Source: Prionace glauca (taxonomy: Eukaryota; Chordata; Chondrichthyes; Carcharhiniformes; Carcharhinidae). From it: DNA of 64,000 bases. The position numbers were made by a program, and so were the translations under genes. The DNA lies in the NCBI GenBank assembly GCA_037974335.1, contig CM075760.1:36589609-36653608 (forward strand). The letters are read 5' to 3'. Below, in pieces: positions 21,019 through 31,027 of the stretch (its first letter is position 1; every line of letters begins with the position of its first letter). Under the pieces are notes generated by a model. The model did not search any database. It was given only the letters and a program-made list of their open reading frames with translations, and was not told where the DNA came from.

Positions 21019-23456
21019 ATGCATGGGCCAGCGAATGGACCATTTTATGCTATTTATTATCCAATACTCGCTGCCATTGGTGTCCCAGGTAAGAGATGAA
21101 TGTCAGCTAAATTGCTCATTTGTCTTGTGTTGATAAACGTCTCATTGTATTTTAGTGTATAAGAGTGCATTACTTCCATTTGCATTATGCAGTATGACAT
21201 TCGCATTTCGGCACATTGCATTTCATACCTGTAGAAAAACTGCTTACTAAAATGCAGGAATATAAATTATAATTGTAACATTGCACACACGCTATGTTGT
21301 TCAACATTTCTACTGAACCAGAGAAATGTGTATCAAGCAAGAGTGCTAAATGTTTGATCAAAGAAGTATGTTATCTCAATAAATCTCAGATAAGGTAAGG
21401 GAGAAAAAAAACTGATACTTTGACGATGAGAATTCCAGGGAATAGGTCCCGGACAGCGAAAGAGATAACTACAATGATGGATCGTTAATATCTGGAATTG
21501 ACAAGAGGGCAAATATAGAAAAACATTACCATCTCAGATAGTTGTAGGGCTGCAGCATTTACATGGATGGGGATTGGAGAGGCTGACGAGGCTAACGAGG
21601 TAATGGATCATATGGAGGGAGCACTAAAACGGAGGTGTAACTACTCAATGGTTCATAACAGCTCAGCAAGCACAGTGCTACTGGGTGAACGGGGTGGGGG
21701 CATGAGTAAGAGCATTGGAAACAAATGTTTTGGGTCAGTTGCAGTTCACCGAGAATGCACGGAGTCTATTCCGATGGTCATGGGTCTAGGTATCAGAAAG
21801 GATTTCAGTCGCTGTTATCCTGAGGCGCTGTTTGATGACATGCAACGTCATGGGCCACACTAGAAAGTAAACATATACAGCGCCGGTTCTTACTTTGTCT
21901 TAAGTTGAAGTTTACTTATTAGTTACATGTAAACTTGCATTTAACATTGCAATGAAGTTGCTGTGAGAATCACCTAACCGCCTCAGTCTGGCGCCTGTTC
22001 AGGTACATAGCGGATGAATTTGGCAAGGTCAATGCACTGAACCAGCACGTATTTCGGAATGTGGGAGGAAACCAGAGCACATGGTGGAAAACTGCGCACA
22101 CATGGGGAGAACGCACAGGCTCTAGATAGACAGCGACTGAAGCCTGGAACCGATCCCAGGTCACTGACGCTATGAGGTCACAGTGCTAACCATTGTACCA
22201 CCATGCCGCTTATGGTCAACATGAGATTGTGGGCATCTGAATGTTCAGCCCACCATCAAAACAGAACATCAATATTTTAAAGAGTCACCACCGCAATCAA
22301 AATCAGTGGTCAGAGAACGGAATTTTTGACAATGAGTGATTGTTATCTTCAATGAAATGACAGATATTTAATCCAGCAGTGGCCGTATAATAAATAGTGA
22401 TGGCTTTGCAATTATTGAAATCCGGAGGTGACGAATGAATGGATCAAAAATGTTTAAGTCACTGATTGGATCAGTGAGTAGCTGTTTTTTGAAGTCCGCT
22501 CGGTAACATCTCTCTCTTTTTTTTCTTTTCCAGCCAACTTGATGGCGATCATCATCCTATCCCGTGGACGGTGCGGACTCTCGCGGTGCATCACCTACTA
22601 CCTCGTGGCGATAGCAGTGACCGATTTCCTTGTCATGGTTACCGCTGTTATCCTCAACCGGATAGGTGGCATTTACTTCAGGTACAGTGTCCTATCTACC
22701 ACCCCCGGATGTGCTGTCAGCACTGTGCTGGTGTATTCAACACGGGATGGTTCAGTCTGGTTAACAGTGGCTTTCACCTTAGACCGGTATGTGGCCATCT
22801 GTTGTCAGAGACTAAAGGCCAGATACTGCACTGAGAAAACAGCATTGCTGGTTATAGGATTTATTTGTACTCTAAGCTACGTCAAGAACACCCCTTTCTA
22901 CTTCACCTATCAGCCCTTGTACATCCTGGACGGGGTGCCTTGGTTCTGTGATATTATGTCCAGCTATTATTCTTTGCCTGCCTGGCAGGCCTATGACTGG
23001 CTGGACCATATATTAACGCCCTTTCTACCATTCCTCCTCATTCTGATTCTCAACGCTCTAACAGTGAAGCACATTTTAGTGGCCAGCAAAGCCCGCAGGA
23101 GACTCCGGAGCACCGAGAATCATGGAGATCCAGAGATGGCGAACCGCAAGAGATCCATTGTCTTGCTATTCACCATCTCACTCAGTTTCCTCCTCCTGTG
23201 GGCCACCTACGTCGGACATTTCCTCTACGTGCGGATTACGGGTGAGGCCTACTTCACCGGCCTGGATTTCAATAACCCACACTTCATCCTTCAAGAAACT
23301 ACAAACATGCTCCAGTTACTCAGTTCTTGCAACAACACTTTTATCTATGCAGTAGCCCAAACCAAGTTCCGAAATGAACTGAAGAAGGTTCTGTTACTTC
23401 CCTTCTCCATTTTCACCAGTTGCTTTAGGTTGAACATTATTTTATCATCTAGTTAA
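21019..23456 (+). CDS. class A G-protein-coupled receptor, GPR139/142-like (receptor gene 1)
   Basis: A seven-helix receptor for the plasma membrane; ligand unknown. Exon 1 (21,019-21,088) encodes MHGPANGPFYAIYYPILAAI plus GVP and ends in donor G|GTAAGA. Exon 2 (22,534-23,456) follows an acceptor with a long T/C tract and resumes in phase 1 as ANLMAIIILSRGRCGLS. The product is 330 residues, the usual length for the family. Visible marks are TM1 (about 10-33), the TM3-start Cys in PGCAVST, DRYVAICC after TM3, the second-loop Cys in VPWFCDIM, and a basic third loop (ASKARRRLRS). The TM7 motif is NTFIY instead of NPxxY, and TM6 has LLLWA instead of CWxP. The intron holds a SINE at 21.9 kb. No break was seen, so it looks functional. 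The GPR139/142 label rests on recalled family resemblance. Confidence 0.87.
21905..22207 (-). mobile_element. tRNA-headed SINE, type 2, in the receptor intron
   Basis: Left tail 'gcatttaacattgcaatgaa' and 'gaagttgctgtgagaatca' mark type 2. The body has 'atgtgggaggaaacc', and the right head ends in 'ctaaccattgtaccaccatg', the complement of a box A region. Nearly full length and moderately diverged. The other intron sequence (21,089-21,904) shows nothing recognisable. Confidence 0.82.
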
Positions 23457-23473
23457 TGTCTGGTAATGCTTTC

Positions 23474-24163
23474 AAAGAACAAAGAACAACACAGCACTGG
23501 AAACAGGCCCTTCGGCCCAACGAGCCCGTCCCGCCGTCCCATTGTCAGTGACCTATCCTAAAAGCACATTTTTAGGATGTGGAAGGAAACCGGAGCACCC
23601 GGAGGAAACCCACGCAACCACGGGGAGAACGCGCAAATTCCCACGGACACAGGCCCAAATCCATGTGTCCGCACAGCAACAGAGATAGTCTCTGAGCTGT
23701 CATGTTGCCCTCGAGATGGTCCAGTTTAAGCACACCAACGACATGAAGCAGTAGGCAACTCCCGAAGCAACATCCAAGAGCAGCCCACCACAACCTGCCG
23801 CACGCATGCCCCTTGCTGGACTTAAATGCCTGTGGAGACAAAAAATTAATTATTAAAAAGACTACATCCCTGAGGCTAAAACTGAATCCCAAGCCTACAA
23901 TGTTTAGTAAGGCCTCCTATATCCCCCTAAATGTAGACCGCTCATGTGGCTGTCCAAGTGACTCTTAAACAACCCTAGAGTGCCTGCTTCCACCGCCTTA
24001 CTCGGCAGTGCATTCCACATCCCCACTACCCTTTGTGTGAAAAACTGCCCTCAAATATTAGTCTTATACCTAGCCCCCCTCACTCTAAGCCCGTGACCCC
24101 TCGTTCTATCCATTTCTAATAGCGGGAAAAGCTTACCACCATTTACTCTATCTATCCCCTTCA
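23474..24163 (-). mobile_element. CR1 LINE family C, 3' fragment with SINE-like 3' UTR
   Basis: Starts 18 bp after the receptor stop codon. The left end has TTCTTTG units (as 'caaagaacaaagaac'), then the complement of GGCCGAAGGGCCTG, then a SINE-like block ('ggaaaccggagcacccgga'), a unique 3' UTR part, and the end of ORF2 (FFTQRVVG-type text near 24,030). It lines up with 40,439-41,461 over its whole length and less closely with 43,748-44,424. Confidence 0.85.
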
Positions 24164-24437
24164 TAACGTTGCTGTCTAAAGTCAGAAACACCAATCATTT
24201 GCAAACATTTGCAACACCAATCTCGCAATGCAGCAATCAAAATTAACATGTGGTATATGAGGAGTAACAAAATAAAAGTTATCGTCAAAACAATAGTGCA
24301 CATGAAATGGCAGATGGAGACAAGGCACATCCCATGGGTTTTCCGTGATTTCAGATGGATGATATCAGACAGAACAGAACAGGGAGAGAGGGTCCCTGGA
24401 ATGATGCTCAGTGAATTCTGGGCATTTGTATCAGGGG

Positions 24438-24862
24438 GAATAAGAACATAAGGAAAAGGAGCAGGAATAGGCCATCTGGCCCTTCGAGAATAAACTAGGC
24501 TTGTACTCGTTAGAGTTTAGAAGAACGAGGGGAGATCTCATTGAGACGTATAAGATGATGAATGGGATGGATAGGATAGAGGTGGTGAGACTCTTCCCGC
24601 TCAGAAAGGACAGTAGAACTAGGGGGCACAGCCTCAAGATCAAGGGGTAGCGGTTTAGAACGGAGTTGAGGAAGAACTTCTTCACTCAAAGGGTGGTGAA
24701 TCTCTGGAATTCTCTGCCTGTTGAAGTGGTGGAGGCTATCTCGCTAAATATTTTTAAGAAGCGGGTTGATGGGTTTTTGATAAGAGGGGAGATTAAGGGT
24801 AACGGGGAGAGGGCGGGAATGTGGAACTGAGCCACGACAGATCAGCCATGATCTTATTGAAC
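24438..24862 (-). mobile_element. CR1 LINE family A with 5' inversion
   Basis: The left 50 bp (24,438-24,488) is the family A 3' end in minus orientation ('aagaacataaggaaaaggag', then 'ccatctggcccttcgag'). It joins directly to an internal family A piece in plus orientation (24,489-24,862: 'aataaactaggcttgtactc' to 'atgatcttattgaa') that lacks the 3' end. This is the product expected from twin priming of a minus-oriented insertion. Confidence 0.85.
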
Positions 24863-27304
24863 ATGGAGAAATGCAGACCAGAAACAGAAGGCAGTGGGAG
24901 ATGCTTAATGGTTACAACCAGACTTTCAGTGTGTTTTCTGTTGAGTGGGGTCTTTCTCTATCTCATGGAAAAGTAAGAGAAAAAATCCATCTTTGTGAAT
25001 TTTAACCAAATGTGAAACTGAATTCGTTGTATCAGTAAGGCCCCAGCCTGGGAGAATAAATAGTTACTAGTGTCAAATGGGCCCCAGTTTTTGAAAATTC
25101 TGCTCTTTTTTCTCTCTGGTCAATCCCATAGATTTCAATCTTGTCATAATTTGAACATTTGTAATCGATGATGTGCTTATGTGAAATACGACTGAAGGGG
25201 GAAATTATTAACCAATTTACAATGTTTTTAACAGAATACATGAGATATTGCAAAGAGTTAAATGATTCTTGAAACAATAAGGTAATGAAATAATTACTTT
25301 ACACACATACGGATGAATAAGAAAATTAAATAAATAATTATGACTATAAAAATATATGCTCTTATTTTAAATGTATTTTATGTATTGAATGAATTGTTGT
25401 TCAATTCAACCAAAAGCAAGCCACTGTAAGGTATGATGGTAACATCGAAGAGTTGAGAGCCTATGGCTTGAAAACCTTCGTGGTCAGCAGAACTCATAGC
25501 TGAAGGTTTCTGGCGAGGGAACACATTTTGCAACTTTATGAATGGGGGCATTCAATGCTTAGACATAGAATAGATTGTGCCATGCTGCAGGATCACGTTC
25601 TATCTAGTCCTGGGAATGAGCCGGTGGGAATGCTCACTTTGACCGACAGATGAGTGTCCTTAGTTAGACAGCAACAGGGAAGTGTGTTCAGCCAAGAAGG
25701 GAGTCAGCATCCAAATTAAATGGACGAATGAGATATCATTCTGCAGGGATGTAAAATGTGATTCGCTGAGAAATTTGTCACGAATTATTATTGATTTTTT
25801 TTGCTGAATGTAATTGATTTTAAAATAATATAAGGCAGGAATAATATCAGGAAATCTTTAATCTATTTGTTTTTGATTATACATGTTTGATGCATTGGAA
25901 AGGTTCTGTCGCTCTATTCCAAAGCTACTTCACCCTTTTGGTGACCTCCGAGCAGCTGCTTTTGTTTTGTTTTCATTTTCAACAAATATTACGTCCTTAT
26001 ATGGAGATATCTGCCTCGTGAGTTTTATATTGTCTATAGTTAAAAACAGTATTGGTCGTCTCAAATTATCCCAGAACACTTAGTAATACTTTGGAATTAG
26101 TAATAATTTGGAAATTTGTAATCAATGATGTACTCATATACATACACCACAATCTCTTGGTTTCACCTCACGGTTTGCACCTCTGTCCTGTATGTGTTCT
26201 CGATCGAGCTTGTGGTATGACTGCCTTGGAAGCATTTCATTGGGGGATATATAGAGGGATTCTCTCTGTTAACCCATGCTGCAGCGACACTGATAGTATT
26301 TTAAGGGGCAGTGTAAAGGAAACTATCTTCTTCTGCACACTGTCCTACATCGGTCTCTGATGAAGCAGAGCCTTTGCTGTTTAGAATTACCTGAAAGTAG
26401 TCAGTGACATACCAGTTTATGAGTGAAATCACCGAGGTTCCCCTCATTCTTCACTCATTTCCTCTCTGGATTTTATCATGAGAAGGCAGAGATGAAGGTG
26501 TCTTTACACGAATTGTTAATGGTTGGCGCAGTGGCTCTTTCACGAAAACACCTTGAGTTCAACTATATCCCACACATGACTGGGGGAACATGCCTGTTTG
26601 GGAAAAGGGGAAAACCGTTGTCATAGGGAAATGGAGCGGAGTTGATAGGTTTAGGAGAACGAAATTAAGCAAAGCCAGGGATGGTTAATTTTTTATTCAA
26701 TATTTATTTAAAAAACAGAGAATATTTTACGGCGAAATTATGTTTTAAAGTTAGAAAAATGAACATAGCGATTGAGCTTCACATTGAGAACAGAACACAT
26801 ATGCAGGGAATCCGTCAATATTTGTACACCTGTTACATACACCAGAAAGAGAAAACAGGACCTTAATAGAAAGAGGAATTAACAAACGTGAATAAGGAAT
26901 GAGGAAAGTTTCTTATTCATACGTGACATTTAAACTACGGGGAAACTATTAACCACAATTACATTATAACAAAAAAAATCGTACTTTTCACACTGAAAAC
27001 TGAAGTAACGTCTGTGATTGCTTCAGTTTTAGATTCAAGATGATAAACTGAGAGAACTTTACTGATAGAGTCACCAAGGGCAGATATTGTACTTGTGTCG
27101 TACAGAGATCTTGATAATGAGTTGTGGGAAGTCTGCAGCGTCCAAAATTCAACTCATCATTTGATCTGTAACCGAAAGATACAATAATGAAGCAGATGTT
27201 TATGATGCGGGACATTAATGTTGCAGTTTTAATCAGTGAAACATTGAGAGATTTTTCAAATGCATTCTGCCAGTTTGAAATGTGAGTGGATTCAATCATT
27301 TCAC
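24863..27304. other. segment A interior, 3' of the membrane exon
   Basis: Non-coding, AT-rich sequence conserved with copy B. By gene logic it should hold the second, tiny membrane exon and a polyadenylation site for the minus-strand heavy chain, but I could not fix either. A block at 25,690-26,100 is also repeated at 53,750-54,110 and 51,380-51,735. Confidence 0.5.
26521..26580 (+). other. tRNA-like box A/box B pair, conserved in both segment copies
   Basis: 'tggcgcagtggctc' resembles box A and 'gagttcaacta' resembles box B, 24 bp apart. The counterpart at 54,541-54,590 reads 'tggcagagtagctc' and 'gagttcaacca'. No cloverleaf could be drawn, so it may be a tRNA or SINE-head relic or chance. 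Confidence 0.25.
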
Positions 27305-27423
27305 CTTCACCAGAGTGACGGCAGTGCTGTAGAAAATGCTCAGGGCGATGAATGTGGAAGCGGTTGTCCAGATGTTGCTGTTATCATCCTCATTCTCGTC
27401 AATCCAGATACGATCGGTGGGGT
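27305..27423 (-). CDS. immunoglobulin heavy-chain transmembrane exon (TM1), copy A
   Basis: The exon anchors the membrane form of an Ig heavy chain and contacts the signalling partners of the B-cell receptor. On the minus strand an acceptor (cccgtag) at about 27,424 leads in phase 1 into an acidic linker (DRIWIDENEDDNS) and the conserved helix [24 protein letters not shown]. It ends at donor AAG|GTGAAA. Polar helix residues (T, S, Y-S) match the conserved antigen-receptor transmembrane motif. Compared with copy B (128 bp), this exon is 119 bp: nine bases encoding FFL are missing in frame from the helix centre, shortening it by three residues. The matching C-domain exon is at 31.0-33.8 kb. Confidence 0.88.
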
Positions 27424-27959
27424 CTACGGGACCAATAAATGAAATTAGATTACTTTATTGATCCAGGGAATCTTATTGTTATTTTTCTTTTCCTCGTTCT
27501 CCTTCATAAGCTGTTACTTCATTCTCTTGTATAATTTTCAATGTATATCTACGGTTAATTTCAGGACACTCAGTAACCGATTTCTGTAATTATTTTCACA
27601 CTTGATCTTTATTGACATTCCTTGGACAGTCTATGTCAGAAAGCACTGAAGATGTTTTCTTGAGTATCAGTTCATTTCCGAACTATTTTCCACTATCCCT
27701 GGTTGAAGAATATTATGACTGATATCGAGGAACATTCACTGATCAATTTTTCACAGATGGTGACTGATCTATAAAGTGTGAATGTTGTTGTTTAACAGCT
27801 GGGATGTAGTTTATGGTGGATCTTTTATGGTGGAAATAGTTAGTGGATCATTGACTTCTTTCATTTTCTCAAAGTGTTTGTCGGTGCAATGTACATTGGG
27901 ATAGTTGTCGGTGGATATGTCCATTAAAATTCATGTTTAAGTTTTACTTTCATCATTTA

Positions 27960-29345
27960 CCTGTCGCTTGTATTTACGAATTTGCGTTTGTGTGTGCATG
28001 AGCATCTCGTAGTCTGCATTAATCTTTGGTTCTGAGTTAATATGAGTGTATCCGGGTTAATGTATGTGTTCATTTACCCGTGTTTGTTAATTTGTGTAGT
28101 TGTGTGTCTGCGTCTGTATATATATTTTATTCTTTTGACTTTATGGATATATGAATATTATTGTGTGAAGTCTATGTACATTTATTAATGCCATTCTTAA
28201 CGTGTGGACGTGTTCCTGCCTATTTCAATGTGCTAATTTCTGTCACTCGAACAATGTTTCCTTCCCTTTTCGTGTGTGTCTGTTTGTGTGCTTATCTGTT
28301 AACATGTTAATGTATGTATATCTTTATTGATAGTTATTTATAACGGTGTGATAATGTATGCTTGTGTTTCCATGTGTAATAATGTGTACTATGGTATTCT
28401 GTTCTTTATGAACATGTGAATGTTGCGTACATTTGTTCACGTGAAAATGTTTGGCTGTCTGTTCATCTCTATGCAGTCTGTTAATGTTTCTATGTGTATT
28501 TCCCTGTATCAGTGTTATTGCGTATAACATTGTGTGTGTCTATATCTATATTCCCACCAGCGTGAATGTGTGATAAAATGTATTTCTGTGTTTGTCTATG
28601 TGTATGGATCTGCATGCGTGTGTATCTGTCTTTATTGTGTGTATGCATGTATGTGTTTGTCTTTAGGTCTATGTTCCTAGTTACATACGCAAAGTTGCGT
28701 GGAAACTTGTGTCTTTGTATGCGTATATGTGTGTGTATGTACATATTTGATAATTTGTGTGTATGTTTTTGCTTTTGTGCCTGCGTGTCTATGTGTGCGT
28801 GTGTGTGTGTGGGTGTATGCACGAGTGTCCGTGTATGTGTGTGTGTTTATGTGTGTGTGCATGAGATAGAGAGAGAGAGATAATGTGTGTGCGCGCCTGT
28901 GTATGGTTGTATTTGCCTGTGTTCATTTGTGTATGCGTGTATTTTTGTTCGTATATGTGTTGTCCATGAGTGTATTTGTGTGAGCTTGCTTGTTTGTGTT
29001 CGTTTCTGCATACATTGTCTGCACTTATGGTCCGTGAATATGTACTTGTATGTATGCATCTATCTGTGCTTTTTTGTGTGTGTTTTGTACTTATGTGATT
29101 CTGTGTCTGTATTTGAATACGCGTCCATATTTCTGTATATGTAGGTGTGTGGAGTATGTGCATGAGTTTGCGTGTGTGTATTGACATGTATCTTTATGTA
29201 CTTGTGAACATATATATGAGTATGTGTACTTGTGCGTGTATTTGTGCATTTGTGTCGATGTGTGTGTGTGTGTGTGTCTATGTGAACACTTATATGTGTA
29301 TTTATAATTGTGATAATTTTGTGCAGTATTGTCAGTTTGTGTATT
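27960..29345. repeat. degenerate TG/CA-rich tract, copy A
   Basis: About 1.4 kb dominated by TGTGTG, TGTATG and TGTTTG words, densest at 28,780-28,870 and 29,250-29,280, with a short GA run at 28,866-28,880. The same tract lies at the same place in copy B (55,900-57,385). It sits in the intron between the last C domain and TM1 of the minus-strand heavy chain. The long Cys/Val-rich frames across it are simple-sequence artefacts. Confidence 0.85.
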
Positions 29346-29475
29346 TTTTAACTGTTGCTCTAAATTTCACTGGCAATAATTAATTGAATATAATCCACAC
29401 GATACGAATAATGGAACATATTTTCAGAGTTTGCTGTACAAATTTATTTTATGTGACCGGTGAGAAGATCAAGAA

Positions 29476-30098
29476 GGAATGGTGGCCTTTATCGCGAGGG
29501 GGATAGAATATAAAAGGGAGATCTTGCACTGGTGAGGCCGCAACTGGAGTACTGTATGCAGTTTTGGTCCCCTTATTTGAGAAAGGATATATTGGCCTTG
29601 GAGGGAGTACAGAGAAGGTTCACCAGGCTGATACCAGAGATGAGGGGTTTGGCTTATGAGGAGAGATGAAATAGACTCGTTGGAGTTTAGAAGGCTGAGG
29701 GGAGACTTACAAGATAATGAAGGGGCTAGATAGGGTAGAGAGATTCTTTCCGCTCAGAAAGGAAACCATAACTAGAGGGCACAGCCTCAAAATAAGGGGG
29801 GGGGGGGGGGGTTGCAGTTTAGAACAGAGCTGAGGAGGAACTTCTTCACTCAATCGGTGGTGAATCTCTGGAATTCTCTGCCCATTGAAGTGATGGAGGC
29901 TACCTCGTTGAATATGTTTAAGACAGGGGTAGACAAATTTCTGATAGACAAAGGAAAGAAGGGTTATGGGGAGAAATCGGGAAAGTGGAACTGATCCACT
30001 TCAGATCAGCCATGATCTTATTGAATGGCGGGGCAGGCTCGACGGGCTAGGTGGCCTACTCCTGCTCCTATTTATTATGTTTTTATGTTCTTATATCA
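29476..30098 (+). mobile_element. CR1 LINE family A, older 3' fragment
   Basis: Starts in the RT C-terminus ('ggtggcctttatcgcgaggg') and ends in 'tatgtttttatgttcttat'. Several indels and a run of 13 G at about 29,800 make it more decayed than other family A copies. Copy B has an empty site: 'cggtgacatcagg' at about 57,510, against 'ccggtgag' and 'atcaggga' on either side here. Confidence 0.88.
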
Positions 30099-31027
30099 GG
30101 GAAACGAATGAAATCATTTATTGCTGCATCTCAGAAACCTCAGGTACAGAACAGAAAAACCGGAGAGGATTCAAACATTTGTATTACGGGAAATCAATGC
30201 CAGCACATGATCAAGAGTTTTGAAACATTTTAAAATTGTGTTGCATAAGTATATATATTACACTGATTAAGATAATGATATTTCCAAATCTGCAGCAAGC
30301 AAACCGGAAGCTAATTTGTACTTTTGACAACTGAGTCCTTATTGTAGAAAGCCGTTCCCTTCCAAACACGCTACTTGGGGAGAGGAAGGAGAATGAACTC
30401 TCTCTACCCGGTGAAGCAATGTCCCTAATGGTTCTAACCGCTGAGGAGGTGGAGGTACAGTGGATAAATAATGACATTCCTCCTCTTTTCATTGAGGAAG
30501 TGGTGGTACATGGGTTAGCTATTGCTCCTCCCCTCTCTTTATTGGGCGAGTAGGAATCCGGAATGTAAACAATTTCACTCTCCCTCTCTCTGACAGGGGG
30601 ATTGTTACTCCATGTTTCTGTGTGACCCTCACTTCAGTTCCCAGTGGGTTTGGTGCAGCAGCTTAAAGCTGACATCAATGGATAAAGGCATGGACAATGA
30701 GGGAAGCAGGAACACGGAGATCTAAATGTTGTGTTTGTCAGAAATGTTGAAATAGTCATATTTCTCCTCAGCAGGAGGAAGTTCGGTGAAGATATTTTAC
30801 AGAATCCTGTAATGAATATACTCTACTGGATCTGGGTGTATCTGAGCTGGGTGCACTCGTTCAACAAGACTTGGATCCGAGACCTGAAAATATCAGACTC
30901 AAGCTAAAGATATATCATGGAAGTAAAACTGAAAAACAATTTACTAAGCAATTGGGAATTTCATTTATCGTTTGAGAAAAATTGTTTTATTATTTTTATT
31001 GAAGGTTTTAATGTAACCGAGTGATTC
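30099..31027. other. segment A intron and 3' UTR region of the secreted form
   Basis: Conserved with copy B (57,510-58,448). Two AATAAA signals in minus sense lie at 30,986-30,991 and 30,995-31,000, about 30-40 nt past the stop of the secretory tail. That spacing fits a polyadenylation site for secreted heavy-chain RNA. Confidence 0.6.

Noticed and set aside
28490-29383. Cys/Val-rich and Thr/His-rich frames across 28.5-29.4 kb
   Set aside because: Simple-sequence translation of a TG/CA-rich intron tract; the same happens at 55.9-57.4 kb.
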